Part shown: positions 16,615 to 27,241 of the stretch, piece after piece
Layout of the letters: each line of letters begins with the position of its first letter
Numbering within the stretch: the first letter of the stretch is position 1
Assembly (NCBI RefSeq): GCF_008033385.1
Contig: NZ_VOGY01000002.1
Coordinates: 372,001-436,000 of the forward strand
Reading direction: 5' to 3'
DNA from: Algibacter pacificus
GTDB lineage: Bacteria; Bacteroidota; Bacteroidia; Flavobacteriales; Flavobacteriaceae
Length of the DNA: 64,000 nt
Notes under the pieces: model-generated
The model's input: the letters and a program-made list of their open reading frames with translations, nothing else
What the model was told of the DNA's origin: nothing
Database searches by the model: none
Program-made: the position numbers and the translations under genes

Positions 16615-17937
16615 ATGAAGAAACTAATATTAGTATTTAGTGTTTTATCCTTATTGATCTTTATTAGACCAGTATTCGGATTAGGCGCAGATACGAACTC
16701 TACAAACAATACTTCTGTATCAACAACGCAAGTTGAACTTTCAGAAGGTGAAGGTGTTTTCGATGGAGCTCTTAATGGAATAAAAACGTTTTACAGTTAC
16801 ACAGGGTTTGCTAATTCAAGCTCAGGAAATGTCATTATGATAATTATAGGAATCGTTTTTATTTATTTAGGAATTAAATACGATTACGAACCTTTATTAT
16901 TAATTCCAATTGGCGCCGGTGTTATACTCGGTAATATTCCTTTTGTGGCCGGAAATCAAACGGGGATTTATGAAACAGGATCTGTTTTAAATTACCTTTA
17001 TTTTGGTGTCGTCAAAGGGATATATCCACCACTAATTTTCTTGGGTATTGGTGCTATGACGGATTTCTCGTCACTAATTGCAAATCCTAAATTAATGCTT
17101 TTAGGCGGTGCGGCACAAATAGGTGTATTTGCAACGTTTTTAGGTGCTCTTTATTTAGGCTTTAATCTTCCTGAATCGGGTGCAATAGGTATTATTGGTG
17201 GTGCCGATGGCCCAACAGCCATATTCCTTTCATCTAAACTAGCAAACGGAGTTAACATTATGCCAGATGGTACAACGGTTAAAAACTTAATTGGGCCAAT
17301 CGCTATTGCAGCATACTCTTATATGGCATTAGTACCCGTAATTCAACCGCCTTTAATGCGCTTGTTAATTTCTAAAAAAGATAGAAAAATTAGAATGAAA
17401 CCACCAAGAGCGGTAACACAAAAAGAAAAAATGATTTTCCCTGTAGTGGCTTTAATTTTAACAACTTTTATTTCACCTAGCTCATTACCGTTATTAGGGA
17501 TGTTATTCTTTGGTAACTTACTAAAAGAATCTGGAAGAACAGAACGGTTAGCTGATACAGCACGAACCAAATTAATTGATATTGTTACTATTTTACTTGG
17601 GGTAACTGTTGGTGCCTCTACACAAGCAGATATTTTTATCACCAAAGATTCTATGTTAATATTTGGACTAGGAGCTACCTCCTTTGTAATTGCTACTTGT
17701 GGCGGACTATTATTTGCTAAATTTATGAATCTATTCCTAAAAGGCGATAATAAAATAAATCCTTTAATTGGTGCGGCAGGCGTTTCTGCTGTTCCCGATA
17801 GTGCCCGAGTTGTACATACCGAAGGATTAAAATCAGATCCAACAAACTATTTATTAATGCACGCTATGGCTCCAAATGTTTCAGGAGTTATTGGGTCTGC
17901 TATTGCTGCAGGGATCATATTAAGTTTCTTAGGTTAA
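16615..17937 (+). CDS. mmdB: Sodium-translocating decarboxylase beta subunit
   Basis: This 440-residue membrane protein decarboxylates carboxybiotin and exports sodium ions. An N-terminal leader segment and about 70 extra residues precede the core. The key acidic residue lies in GGADGPTAIF (D198, equivalent to the essential Asp203 of Klebsiella OadB). The later segment NPLIGAAGVSAVPDSAR keeps the exact N-x3-G-x4-S-x6-R spacing of the ion-binding residues. All known functional residues are therefore conserved and the pump looks active. Confidence 0.92.
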   Translation: MKKLILVFSVLSLLIFIRPVFGLGADTNSTNNTSVSTTQVELSEGEGVFDGALNGIKTFYSYTGFANSSSGNVIMIIIGIVFIYLGIKYDYEPLLLIPIGAGVILGNIPFVAGNQTGIYETGSVLNYLYFGVVKGIYPPLIFLGIGAMTDFSSLIANPKLMLLGGAAQIGVFATFLGALYLGFNLPESGAIGIIGGADGPTAIFLSSKLANGVNIMPDGTTVKNLIGPIAIAAYSYMALVPVIQPPLMRLLISKKDRKIRMKPPRAVTQKEKMIFPVVALILTTFISPSSLPLLGMLFFGNLLKESGRTERLADTARTKLIDIVTILLGVTVGASTQADIFITKDSMLIFGLGATSFVIATCGGLLFAKFMNLFLKGDNKINPLIGAAGVSAVPDSARVVHTEGLKSDPTNYLLMHAMAPNVSGVIGSAIAAGIILSFLG

Positions 17938-17995
17938 AACATGGTTCTTTTAATTATTAAAATGAACAAACAGCAATTTTTAAATTTTTTATAAA

Positions 17996-19285
17996 ATGAA
18001 AATACCAAATAAAATGACAGCAGATGAGGCTGTTAAGTTAATAAAATCTAACGATAGAGTTTTAATTCAAGGAGGTTCGGCAACACCACAAGCACTAATA
18101 AACGCAATGGTGGCTAGAGCTCATGAATTAAGAAATGTTGAACTTGTACATTTGCATACAGAAGGAGCTTGTGGATATACCGCACCAGAATTAAGAGAAA
18201 GTTTTCATACCAATGCTTTTTTTATCGGTGGAAACATTCGTAAAATGGTTGGAAATACCGTAGATTATATTCCCGTTTTTTTAAGTGAAATTCCTAGTTT
18301 ATTCCGTCAAGGTTATATGGATTTAGATGTGGTAATGGTAAATGTGTCGCCTCCAGATAAACATGGGTTTTGCTCATTGGGAGTGTCCGTAGATATTGTT
18401 ATTTCGGGTATTGAACAAGGTAAAAAGGTTATCGCTCAAATTAATTCGCGTATGCCTCGTACTTTTGGTGATGCTCAAATACATTTAAAACATTTTGATG
18501 CTTGTGTTGAAATAGAAGAAGAAATCTATGAAATGAGTTTTGTAGAACCTTCAGAAATTGAAAAATCAATAGGTAAAAACATTGCAGAAATTATTGATGA
18601 TGGCGCAACGCTTCAAATGGGTATTGGTGGTATTCCAAATGCTGTTTTAACATTTTTACATAACCACAAAAATTTAGGGGTACATACCGAAATGTTTTCT
18701 GAAGGTGTGGTAGATTTAGTAAAAAAAGGAGTTGTAAACGGTTCTAAAAAGAAAACTAATCCTTATAAAATAGTTTCTGGTTTTGCTATGGGAACACGTC
18801 GTTTATACGATTTTATGGATGATAATCCTGAAATTGAAATGAATGATATTGGATATGTAAATGATACCTCTATAATTAGAAAGAATCCAAAGGTAACCGC
18901 GATAAATTCTGCGATTGAAGTAGATTTAACAGGACAAATTTGTGCCGATTCTATTGGGCAAAGAATGTTTTCCGGAGTTGGTGGGCAAATGGATTTTATG
19001 CGTGGTGCGGCATTATCGGAAGGCGGAAAACCAATTTGCGCCATTACTTCTACAACAGGAAAAGGGGTTTCTAAAATAACACCAGTGTTAAAAACCGGTG
19101 CCGGTGTAGTAACAACCCGTGCACACGCTAGGTTTATAGCTACAGAATATGGTATAGCCGAATTATTTGGCAGAAACCTTAAACAACGTGCACAAGCGCT
19201 TAGAGACATTGCACATCCCGATCATAGAGAAGAATTAGATAAAGCTATTTTTGAAAGATTTGGAAGTAGTTTAATGATAAAATAA
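17996..19285 (+). CDS. Acetyl-CoA hydrolase/transferase-family CoA-transferase
   Basis: This 429-residue enzyme of the Ach1/Cat1 (class I CoA-transferase) family has N-terminal RVLIQGGSATPQAL, the likely catalytic glutamate in HTEMFSEGVVDL, and the conserved GQICADSIGQRMFSGVGGQMDF block. Placement between the decarboxylase and mutase genes suggests it swaps CoA between propionyl-CoA and succinate, which closes a succinate-to-propionate cycle. Acetate or butyrate cannot be excluded as acceptors from sequence alone. Confidence 0.82.
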   Translation: MKIPNKMTADEAVKLIKSNDRVLIQGGSATPQALINAMVARAHELRNVELVHLHTEGACGYTAPELRESFHTNAFFIGGNIRKMVGNTVDYIPVFLSEIPSLFRQGYMDLDVVMVNVSPPDKHGFCSLGVSVDIVISGIEQGKKVIAQINSRMPRTFGDAQIHLKHFDACVEIEEEIYEMSFVEPSEIEKSIGKNIAEIIDDGATLQMGIGGIPNAVLTFLHNHKNLGVHTEMFSEGVVDLVKKGVVNGSKKKTNPYKIVSGFAMGTRRLYDFMDDNPEIEMNDIGYVNDTSIIRKNPKVTAINSAIEVDLTGQICADSIGQRMFSGVGGQMDFMRGAALSEGGKPICAITSTTGKGVSKITPVLKTGAGVVTTRAHARFIATEYGIAELFGRNLKQRAQALRDIAHPDHREELDKAIFERFGSSLMIK

Positions 19286-19296
19286 TATTAATTATT

Positions 19297-21096
19297 ATGG
19301 ACAATAAAAACAAAAAACTTTTTTCAGATTTCCCTCCGGTTTCTACCGAGCAGTGGATGGAAAGAGTGACCGCAGATTTAAAGGGGGCCGATTTTGATAG
19401 AAAACTAGTTTGGAAAAACCTCACTGGAATTAATTTTCAGCCTTGTTATAATCTTGAAAACAAAATTACACAGCTTAAAAATACCGGCGAAAATTCGCAG
19501 TCTTTAGTGAATTACCGTAAGGTGGCTGTTTGTTGTGCAGAATCTGGAAATGAACTAGCTTTAAAAGCGATTGAAGAAGGTATAACCGGTATTATTTTTC
19601 AATTATTAGAAACGGTTTCTGTTGAAGAACTTTTAAAAGGTATCGATTTAGAAGCTATAACAGTTTCGTTTGAACTTTATAATAACGCCGTCGTTTTTAC
19701 TAAGGATTTAGTTGCTTTTGCAAAGGGTAAAGCCTTAAAAGGATACATAAATACAAGCGTTATTTCTAACTATGTTACTACTGGAAATTTTAACGATAGT
19801 AAAATAGATGAACTAGCAGAACTTATAAAATTAACTGAAGATTTTCCAAAATTTAAAGCTATTACCATCTCCGGAACCGAGTATTTAGATTCAGGAGCCA
19901 ATCAAGTTCAAGAAATAGCTTACACCTTAAATTCTTTAGTTTTTTTAATTGAAAAATTAAATAAAAAAGGCATTTCGGTTCAATATATTTTAAATAATTC
20001 AAACTTTTTATTAGCTATTGGTTTGGAATATTTTGTTGAAATAGGCAAATTTAGAGCCTTTAATAACTTATTAGCCGAAGTGGCCAATAAATATGGCGTT
20101 GCAAAATATAGCAATATTATTACCGCTAAAACTTCTATTTGGAGCAAATCTATTACCGATGCCGAAACTAATTTATTGCGTTGTACTACCGAAGCCATGT
20201 CGGCCATTTTAGGAAATGTCGATGGGGTTTTAATCGATCCTTACGATAAGGAATTTAAAACGCCTTCAGATTTTTCTAGTCGAATAGCGGGTAATATTAC
20301 TACTATTTTAAAAGAAGAATCGTACTTCGGAAAAGTTTCAAATCCAGTCGATGGTTCTTATTATATTGAAGAAGTAAGTTCTAAAATAGCAGAGAAAGCT
20401 TTAGAATTATTTAAAGCAATTGAAGCGGACGGTGGTTTTTATAAAGCATTTGAAGCTGAAGCTATTCAAGAACAAATTGCTGAAATTCGCTTGAAAAAAT
20501 TAAAATTAATTAGTCAACGTAGAACACCGATGGTTGGGATAAATAAATATCCAAACCTTATGGAAACTGTGGATGAAAATTTACTTTCCAAAGGAGACGT
20601 CACAAATTCTAAGGTATTAACGCCACGTAGAGCATCTTTAGAAATTGAAGCCATGCGTAGAGTAACCGAAGAGTTGGTAAAAGAAACGGGAAAACGTCCT
20701 ATAGTTCAATTAGCTAGTTATGGTAATTTAACCATGCGTAAAGCTAGAGCTGCTTTTGCTTACGATTTTATTGGTGTTAGTGGTTTCGATGTGCATCAAG
20801 AAGAAAGCTTTGCCGATGCAGTTACGGCTGCCGATGCGAGTGCTAAATCAGATTCACAAGTAGTGGTTATTTGTAGTTCCGATGAAGATTACGATGCTAC
20901 AGCTACAAACTTTATAAAAGCATTTAGAGCTATAAATACTAATAAAGTATTATTGTTAGCCGGTGCGCCAAAAAACATGGACGAATTAACTGAATTAGGT
21001 TTAGATGGTGTTGTAAATATGAGATCGGATGTACTTGTAACACTTTCTGCCATTCAGAATAAAGTTCAAAAAACCTTAAAAACTTTAGAAGTATGA
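19297..21096 (+). CDS. mutA: Methylmalonyl-CoA mutase small subunit
   Basis: This 599-residue subunit has a full-length mutase barrel but a C-terminal domain without the cobalamin motif DxHxxG; the aligned region begins [18 protein letters not shown]. That is the expected state of the non-catalytic small subunit in the heterodimeric bacterial enzyme. Its stop overlaps the start of mutB (ATGA), so the two are translationally coupled. Confidence 0.92.
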   Translation: MDNKNKKLFSDFPPVSTEQWMERVTADLKGADFDRKLVWKNLTGINFQPCYNLENKITQLKNTGENSQSLVNYRKVAVCCAESGNELALKAIEEGITGIIFQLLETVSVEELLKGIDLEAITVSFELYNNAVVFTKDLVAFAKGKALKGYINTSVISNYVTTGNFNDSKIDELAELIKLTEDFPKFKAITISGTEYLDSGANQVQEIAYTLNSLVFLIEKLNKKGISVQYILNNSNFLLAIGLEYFVEIGKFRAFNNLLAEVANKYGVAKYSNIITAKTSIWSKSITDAETNLLRCTTEAMSAILGNVDGVLIDPYDKEFKTPSDFSSRIAGNITTILKEESYFGKVSNPVDGSYYIEEVSSKIAEKALELFKAIEADGGFYKAFEAEAIQEQIAEIRLKKLKLISQRRTPMVGINKYPNLMETVDENLLSKGDVTNSKVLTPRRASLEIEAMRRVTEELVKETGKRPIVQLASYGNLTMRKARAAFAYDFIGVSGFDVHQEESFADAVTAADASAKSDSQVVVICSSDEDYDATATNFIKAFRAINTNKVLLLAGAPKNMDELTELGLDGVVNMRSDVLVTLSAIQNKVQKTLKTLEV

Positions 21097-23225
21097 GACC
21101 CGATTTTTCAGATATAAAATTAAATTCAGCCGTTAAACAAACCGCTGCAGTTTCAGAAGATCATCACGTTTGGAATACTCCCGAAGGCATTCCCGTAAAA
21201 AAACATTTCACAAAAGAAGACATTGCAGAGGCTGAGCATTTAGGTTATGCTGCTGGTGTGCCTCCTTTTTTAAGAGGGCCTTATAGTGCTATGTATGCCA
21301 TGCGTCCTTGGACCATTAGACAATATGCTGGTTTTTCTACTGCCGAAGAGTCTAATGCCTTTTACAGAAGAAATTTAGCGGCTGGTCAAAAAGGACTTTC
21401 TGTTGCTTTCGATTTGGCTACACACCGTGGTTACGATTCCGATCATCCTCGTGTAACGGGAGATGTTGGTAAAGCTGGTGTTGCCATAGATTCTATTTTA
21501 GATATGGAAATTTTGTTCGATCAAATTCCATTAGATAAAATGTCGGTTTCTATGACTATGAATGGTGCTGTATTACCAATTATGGCTTTTTATATTGCAG
21601 CAGCAAGAAAACAAGGTGTTGCTTTAGATAAACTTTCTGGAACCATCCAAAATGATATTTTAAAAGAATTTATGGTGCGTAATACATACATTTATCCACC
21701 ATTACCTTCCATGAGAATTATTGGTGATATTTTTGATTACACCACGAAAAACATGCCTAAGTTTAATTCCATTTCAATTAGTGGTTACCACATGCAAGAA
21801 GCAGGGGCAACGGCAGATATTGAGTTGGCTTATACTTTGGCCGATGGTATGGAATATATTAGAACGGGATTAAAATCTGGTTTAAAAATTGATGAATTTG
21901 CACCGCGTTTATCCTTCTTCTGGGCAGTAGGAATGAATCACTTTATGGAAATTGCTAAAATGCGTGCGGCACGTATGCTATGGGCAAAAATCATTAAGTC
22001 TTTCAACCCAAAAAATCCAAAATCAATGGCATTGCGTACGCATAGCCAAACGTCTGGATGGAGTTTAAGTGAGCAAGATCCTTTTAATAATGTTGCTAGA
22101 ACTTGTGTAGAAGCTATGGCTGCCACTTTAGGTGGAACACAATCTTTACACACCAATGCCTTAGATGAAGCGATTGCATTGCCAACCGATTTTTCTGCGA
22201 GAATAGCGCGTAATACTCAGATTTTTATTCAAGATGAAACACAGATGACTAAATCTGTAGACCCTTGGGCTGGTTCTTATTATGTTGAATATTTAACCCA
22301 AGAAATCGCTAAAAAAGCATGGGCTTTAATTGAAGAAGTTGAAGAACTTGGTGGCATGGCAAAAGCTATTGAAACTGGTGTTCCTAAACTTCGTATTGAA
22401 GAAGCTTCGGCTCGTAAACAAGCGCGTTTAGATTCTGGTCAAGATATTTTAGTTGGTGTGAATAAATTTAAAACAACTGAAAAATCTAACATAGAAATTT
22501 TAGAAGTAGATAATACGGTGGTTAGAGATTCTCAAATTGCCCGTTTAAATAAAATGAAAGCGGAACGTAATTCTGAATTGGTTGCAGCTAATTTAAAAGC
22601 ATTGGAAGATTGTGCTGGTAGCGGAAAAGGTAATTTATTAGAATTAGCTGTAGAAGCAGCTGAAAATTTTGCTACTTTAGGTGAAATTTCAGATGCTTTA
22701 GAAGTTCATTTTGGAAGACATAAAGCGGATACTAAATTAATAAGTGGTGTGTACGGAAAAGAAGTAAATAACGATGATACTTTTGCTAAAGCGCAAAAAT
22801 TAGCCGATAAATTTGAAGAAGTTGAAGGGCGCAGACCAAGAGTTATGATTGCAAAAATGGGGCAAGATGGTCACGATAGAGGCGCTAAAGTAGTCGCTTC
22901 TAGTTTTGCAGATTTAGGTTTCGATGTGGATATGGGATCTTTATTTCAAACGCCAGAAGAAGTGGCGAAACAAGCCATAGAAAATGATGTACATTTTGTA
23001 GGAGCCTCAAGTTTAGCGGCGGGTCATAAAACTTTAATTCCTCAATTAATTGGTGAATTAGAAAAATTAGGACGACCAGATATTATGGTTTTTGCTGGAG
23101 GTGTTATACCTGCTCAGGATTACGATTATTTATTAGAAAGAAAAGTAGCAGCCATTTTTGGTCCTGGTACTGTAATTTCAGAATCGGCCATTACCATTAT
23201 GGAAAAATACCTAGAGCAAGAATAA
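21093..23225 (+). CDS. mutB: Methylmalonyl-CoA mutase large subunit
   Basis: This 710-residue adenosylcobalamin-dependent mutase interconverts succinyl-CoA and (R)-methylmalonyl-CoA. The substrate barrel includes [17 protein letters not shown] and [11 protein letters not shown]. The C-terminal B12 domain has [10 protein letters not shown] (the DxHxxG motif), then [12 protein letters not shown] and FAGGVIP for the lower-axial-base pocket. It is the last gene of the cluster. No meaB chaperone gene is adjacent. Confidence 0.96.
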   Translation: MRPDFSDIKLNSAVKQTAAVSEDHHVWNTPEGIPVKKHFTKEDIAEAEHLGYAAGVPPFLRGPYSAMYAMRPWTIRQYAGFSTAEESNAFYRRNLAAGQKGLSVAFDLATHRGYDSDHPRVTGDVGKAGVAIDSILDMEILFDQIPLDKMSVSMTMNGAVLPIMAFYIAAARKQGVALDKLSGTIQNDILKEFMVRNTYIYPPLPSMRIIGDIFDYTTKNMPKFNSISISGYHMQEAGATADIELAYTLADGMEYIRTGLKSGLKIDEFAPRLSFFWAVGMNHFMEIAKMRAARMLWAKIIKSFNPKNPKSMALRTHSQTSGWSLSEQDPFNNVARTCVEAMAATLGGTQSLHTNALDEAIALPTDFSARIARNTQIFIQDETQMTKSVDPWAGSYYVEYLTQEIAKKAWALIEEVEELGGMAKAIETGVPKLRIEEASARKQARLDSGQDILVGVNKFKTTEKSNIEILEVDNTVVRDSQIARLNKMKAERNSELVAANLKALEDCAGSGKGNLLELAVEAAENFATLGEISDALEVHFGRHKADTKLISGVYGKEVNNDDTFAKAQKLADKFEEVEGRRPRVMIAKMGQDGHDRGAKVVASSFADLGFDVDMGSLFQTPEEVAKQAIENDVHFVGASSLAAGHKTLIPQLIGELEKLGRPDIMVFAGGVIPAQDYDYLLERKVAAIFGPGTVISESAITIMEKYLEQE

Positions 23226-23273
23226 GTTTTAAATAATCCCATGATATAAATTTTTTAATTAATTGTTTGTCTT

Positions 23274-23406
23274 AAAAGAGGCTATCTAAACGTATTGTTT
23301 GATGTTGTTTTGAGGTGTTGAAGTTTTATAATTATCATAAAATTAGCTTCAACAAGTTAACCTATCGAAACAAAACATCACATAATGTTAAGATAGCCAC
23401 TTTTTA
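23274..23406. repeat. Long imperfect inverted repeat between convergent genes
   Basis: GGCTATCT (23280-23287) is inverted as AGATAGCC (23391-23398). Further imperfect pairing extends inward (GATGTTGTTTTGA against AAACAAAACATC, and TGTTGAAG against CTTCAACA). A-tracts and T-tracts flank the ends, so it can act as a two-way terminator for mutB and the aldo/keto reductase. Its length of about 119 bases also fits a small decayed mobile element. Confidence 0.6.
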
Positions 23407-23435
23407 TTTTGAATTGGAAATTGATAATCGAAATG

Positions 23436-24449
23436 CTAAGAAATAATTTGTGCAATCAACTTTAATTCGTCTTCATTAAACTCTAAATTATTTAAAGCTT
23501 TTACATTTTCTTTTAATTGATTTGTGGAACTGGCACCAATTAAAACCGATGCAACTTGCTTTTGCCGTAAAATCCAGGCAATTGCCATTTGAGATAATTT
23601 TTGGTCACGCCCTTCAGCAATTTCAGATAATTTTTTTATTTTTTCTATATTATTGTTTACCGTTTCTGTATCCAAATAGGTTAAATTTTTTGCTGCTCTC
23701 GAATCTTTTGGGATACCGTTTAAATATTTATTAGTTAACATACCTTGGGCTAAAGGGGAGAAAGCAATACAACCTATACCATTATTTTCTAAGGTTTCTA
23801 AAAGGCCATTTTCAACCCAACGGTCTAACATAGAATATCGTGCTTGGTGCAATATAAAAGGCACGTTGTATTCACGCAATAATTGGGCTGCGCGTTGTGT
23901 TTCGGCAGGCTGATAATTCGATATACCAACATATAAGGCTTTGCCTTGGCGTACAATATCAGCAAGAGCACCCATGGTTTCTTCTAATGGCGTATCTGGG
24001 TCTGGACGGTGATGATAAAAAATATCGACATAATCCAAATTCATTCGTTTCAAACTTTGGTCTAAGCTAGACATCAAATATTTACGAGAACCATAATTAC
24101 CATAAGGTCCTGGCCACATATCATAACCTGCTTTTGTGGCTATAAATAATTCATCTCGATAGTTTTTAAAATCGTTTTTAAAAATTGTTCCAAAATTTTC
24201 TTCAGCCGAACCATATGGAGGACCGTAGTTATTCGCTAAATCAAAATGTGTAATGCCTAAGTCGAATGCACATCGCAAAACATTTCTAGCATTTTGGATA
24301 TTATCAATAAACCCAAAGTTATGCCATAAACCTAAGGAAAGAGCAGGGAGTAAAACACCGCTTTTTCCAGATCGGTTATAGGTCATATTATCATATCGTT
24401 TTGGGCTCGCTAAATAGCTTTGGATTTCAGACTTATCGTTAATTTGCAT
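23436..24449 (-). CDS. Aldo/keto reductase, YghZ/MgrA type
   Basis: This 337-residue NADPH-dependent reductase barrel has N-terminal LPALSLGLWHNFG, catalytic residues in THFDLANNYGPPYGSAE (Asp and Tyr), a lysine in LFIATKAGYDMWPGPYG, and the histidine in YVDIFYHHRPD. The GLWHNFG and WPGPYG signatures are those of E. coli YghZ (L-glyceraldehyde 3-phosphate reductase), which detoxifies methylglyoxal and related aldehydes. It is a single gene, convergent with mutB. Confidence 0.87.
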   Translation of the reverse strand: MQINDKSEIQSYLASPKRYDNMTYNRSGKSGVLLPALSLGLWHNFGFIDNIQNARNVLRCAFDLGITHFDLANNYGPPYGSAEENFGTIFKNDFKNYRDELFIATKAGYDMWPGPYGNYGSRKYLMSSLDQSLKRMNLDYVDIFYHHRPDPDTPLEETMGALADIVRQGKALYVGISNYQPAETQRAAQLLREYNVPFILHQARYSMLDRWVENGLLETLENNGIGCIAFSPLAQGMLTNKYLNGIPKDSRAAKNLTYLDTETVNNNIEKIKKLSEIAEGRDQKLSQMAIAWILRQKQVASVLIGASSTNQLKENVKALNNLEFNEDELKLIAQIIS

Positions 24450-24569
24450 CCTGTTAAATTTTATTAAATGTAAATGTATAAATTACTTTTTATATAAGGT
24501 TAAAGCAGGAAAAACAAATTCATTTCAAATTTTCACTAAGAACATACTGTAAAAAACCTTTAAAGGTGT

Positions 24570-24577
24570 TATTTTTG
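24570..24577 (+). promoter_or_regulatory. -7 box for the DEAH helicase gene
   Basis: TATTTTTG fits TAnnTTTG and lies 23 bases before the start codon at 24600. The -33 region is not clear. Confidence 0.45.
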
Positions 24578-24599
24578 CAGCCACTTTAAAGAATATTTC

Positions 24600-26153
24600 A
24601 TGTCCGTTTCCAAAACCGAATTAGAAGAAAGAAAAGCAGGAAAAGATTTATATAGCTACCAAAAAGGGGCTATTGATAAAATTTTTAAAAGTTTTGAAGA
24701 ATCTCCAGCCGATTATCATTTACTATATCAGCTTCCTACAGGAGGAGGAAAAACAGTTATATTTTCTGAAATTGTTCGACAATTCTTAAAAACACACAAA
24801 AAGAAAGTTTTGGTGATGACGCACCGTATTGAGCTGTGCCGTCAAACTTCTAATGTGCTTACCGAGTTTGGAGTAAACAACAAAGTGGTAGATAGTAAAG
24901 CCGATTTAAGCGATCAGGGAGATTACAGCTGTTTTGTTGCCATGGTAGAAACCTTAAACAACCGTTTAAATGATAACAAACTTGATATTTCGGATATTGG
25001 GTTAGTAATTATTGATGAGGCTCACTACAATTCCTTTACAAAATTATTTAAATTCTTTAGCCAATCGTTTATTTTAGGAGTTACAGCAACACCTTTAAGT
25101 TCGAGTATGGAATTACCAATGACCGATAATTATGATGAGCTCATTGTTGGTGAAAGTATAGAGTCGCTTATAGAAAATGGCTTTTTGGCTCGTGCCGAAA
25201 TGTATTCGTACAATGTAGGTTTAACTTCTTTAGTTGTTGGAGCCAATGGGGATTATACGGTAAAATCTTCAGAAGATTTATATACGGCCAGCGATATGCT
25301 TTCAAAGCTTGTACAAGCCTACGAAGAGCGTTGTAAAGGCAAAAAAACTTTAATTTTTAACAATGGTATTAATACCTCTTTACACGTTTATGATTCTTTT
25401 AGACGTGCAGGGTATCCTATTGCGCATTTAGATAATACAAATACCAAAAAGGAACGCGCCATGATTCTAAAGTGGTTTAAGAAAACGCCGGGAGCTATTT
25501 TAACTTCGGTTAGTATTTTAACTACAGGTTTCGATGAGCCAACGGTTGAAAGTATTATTTTAAATCGTGCCACAAAATCGTTAACGCTTTATTACCAAAT
25601 GATTGGTCGTGGCTCGCGTATTTTAAAAGACAAGAAAAGTTTTACAGTAGTCGATTTAGGTAATAACTTTCATCGTTTTGGAGCTTGGGGAGAAGATTTA
25701 GACTGGCAACGTATTTTCCGCTCTCCAAACTACTATTTAGATGCTATTTTAAGTGATGATGAGTTAGAAAGCAACTTTAGGTATGAAATGCCAGATGCTT
25801 TGCGAGCAAAGTTTTCAAAATCTAAAGATGTGTATTTCGATATTCAGAAAACCTATGTAAACTCAATTAAAAATGGAGAATCGTCCAAAGTGGTTTTAGA
25901 ACGTTCTATTGAGCATCATGCCAAGATATGTATCGAAAATAGTGAAGATGTTTATGATGCCTTAGCCTTAGCAAAATTGTTAGGAGACGATATTGATTTC
26001 CGTATACAGCGTTATACCAAATGTATCAGTAAAAGTACTTATAATTTTGTAGATTGGCTTAAAGGAGATTATCGTAAAAAACTAAATAGCTATTTGCGAA
26101 TCAATTTTGATGACGTTTTCGAACAAATACATGGATATCCACCTGAAGAATAA
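24600..26153 (+). CDS. DEAH-box superfamily 2 helicase
   Basis: This 517-residue SF2 helicase of the type III restriction/ResIII group has Walker A LPTGGGKT (45-52), the DEAH box (139-142), motif III GVTATPL, and motif VI YYQMIGRGSRI. The C-terminal ~120 residues form a charged, helical region with no recognised domain. No methylase or nuclease neighbour is present, so it is unlikely to be part of a restriction system; a role in DNA or RNA remodelling is more probable. Confidence 0.82.
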   Translation: MSVSKTELEERKAGKDLYSYQKGAIDKIFKSFEESPADYHLLYQLPTGGGKTVIFSEIVRQFLKTHKKKVLVMTHRIELCRQTSNVLTEFGVNNKVVDSKADLSDQGDYSCFVAMVETLNNRLNDNKLDISDIGLVIIDEAHYNSFTKLFKFFSQSFILGVTATPLSSSMELPMTDNYDELIVGESIESLIENGFLARAEMYSYNVGLTSLVVGANGDYTVKSSEDLYTASDMLSKLVQAYEERCKGKKTLIFNNGINTSLHVYDSFRRAGYPIAHLDNTNTKKERAMILKWFKKTPGAILTSVSILTTGFDEPTVESIILNRATKSLTLYYQMIGRGSRILKDKKSFTVVDLGNNFHRFGAWGEDLDWQRIFRSPNYYLDAILSDDELESNFRYEMPDALRAKFSKSKDVYFDIQKTYVNSIKNGESSKVVLERSIEHHAKICIENSEDVYDALALAKLLGDDIDFRIQRYTKCISKSTYNFVDWLKGDYRKKLNSYLRINFDDVFEQIHGYPPEE

Positions 26154-26200
26154 ATTACTTTATTTAGAAATATTGATTTTTATTGGTTAACCTATTTTTT

Positions 26201-27175
26201 ATGAAATATTTTTATATCTGTTTAATAATTGTATCCGTATTTTCCTGTTCAACTGAAAAAAAATCTAATAAGTTAGAGAGAGATAATAAAAAAACAGCAC
26301 CTCATATTTCTTCAACATCTTTAGTGATATTGGGTACTATTCAAGATGCTGGCTCACCTCAAATAGCTTGTAAAAAAGTTTGTTGTGAACATTTGTTTGA
26401 AACACCAGATAATAGTCGTAAAATAGTCTCGTTAGGCTTAATAGATGCTCCAAATTCAAAATCTTATTTGTTCGATGCTACACCAGATATTGGTACACAA
26501 GTAAAATCTCTAACCAAACTGGTTGAAGGAAACAGCAACGAAATGGTGGATGGTATATTTTTAACCCATGCCCACATTGGGCATTACACAGGTTTAATGT
26601 TTTTAGGAAAAGAAGCAATGGATGCCCAAAAAGTACCCGTATATGCTATGCCTAAAATGCGAGATTTCCTAAAGCATAATGCGCCATGGAGTCAACTTGT
26701 AAATAGAAATAACATTGCAATTAAAGCTTTAGAAAACGAAAAAGCACAGCAACTATCATCCCACTTAAAAGTGATTCCTTTTTTAGTACCACATCGCGAT
26801 GAGTACTCCGAAACGGTAGGTTATAAAATTATAGGGCCAAACAAATCGGCTTTATTTATTCCAGATATTGATAAATGGAGTACATGGAAAAAGGATATTG
26901 TTGCCGAAATTAAAACAGTAGATTATGCATTTTTAGATGCCACATTTTATAGTGGGAAAGAAATTAACAATAGAGATATTTCTCAAATTCCTCATCCTTT
27001 CATCATAGAAAGCTTAGAAAAGTTTAAAAACTTAGAAAAAAAAGATAAGAATAAAATAGTGTTCATCCATTTTAACCATACAAATCCTGTAATAAATACC
27101 ACTAGTAAGGAAGCCCAAAACGTGATAGCGGCAGGATTTAGAATAGCTCAAATTCATGATGTTTTCGAATTATAG
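26201..27175 (+). CDS. PqqB-like metallo-beta-lactamase-fold lipoprotein
   Basis: A 324-residue protein begins at the ATG at 26201, which places a lipoprotein signal (VSVFSCS, lipid-anchored cysteine near residue 16) at the very N terminus. The body has the metal motif THAHIGHYTG and later histidine or aspartate ligands (VPHRDEYS, FIPDID). It resembles PqqB proteins, but no pqq genes are near. The C-C pair in KKVCCEH may bind metal. It is probably an envelope-anchored hydrolase of unknown substrate. Confidence 0.72.
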   Translation: MKYFYICLIIVSVFSCSTEKKSNKLERDNKKTAPHISSTSLVILGTIQDAGSPQIACKKVCCEHLFETPDNSRKIVSLGLIDAPNSKSYLFDATPDIGTQVKSLTKLVEGNSNEMVDGIFLTHAHIGHYTGLMFLGKEAMDAQKVPVYAMPKMRDFLKHNAPWSQLVNRNNIAIKALENEKAQQLSSHLKVIPFLVPHRDEYSETVGYKIIGPNKSALFIPDIDKWSTWKKDIVAEIKTVDYAFLDATFYSGKEINNRDISQIPHPFIIESLEKFKNLEKKDKNKIVFIHFNHTNPVINTTSKEAQNVIAAGFRIAQIHDVFEL

Positions 27176-27241
27176 CTTTTAGGAACAGATTTTATTTAAA
27201 CCTTTTAGATATTTATAGGTCTAAACAGAAATGTTTTAAAG

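Noticed and set aside
18763-19209. 148-residue minus-strand reading frame inside the CoA-transferase gene
   Set aside because: The plus strand encodes a clear conserved enzyme there, and the antisense product has no domain-like features.
24600-26153. Restriction or phage-defence system around the DEAH helicase
   Set aside because: No methyltransferase, nuclease or other defence gene lies next to it; the neighbours are metabolic and export genes.
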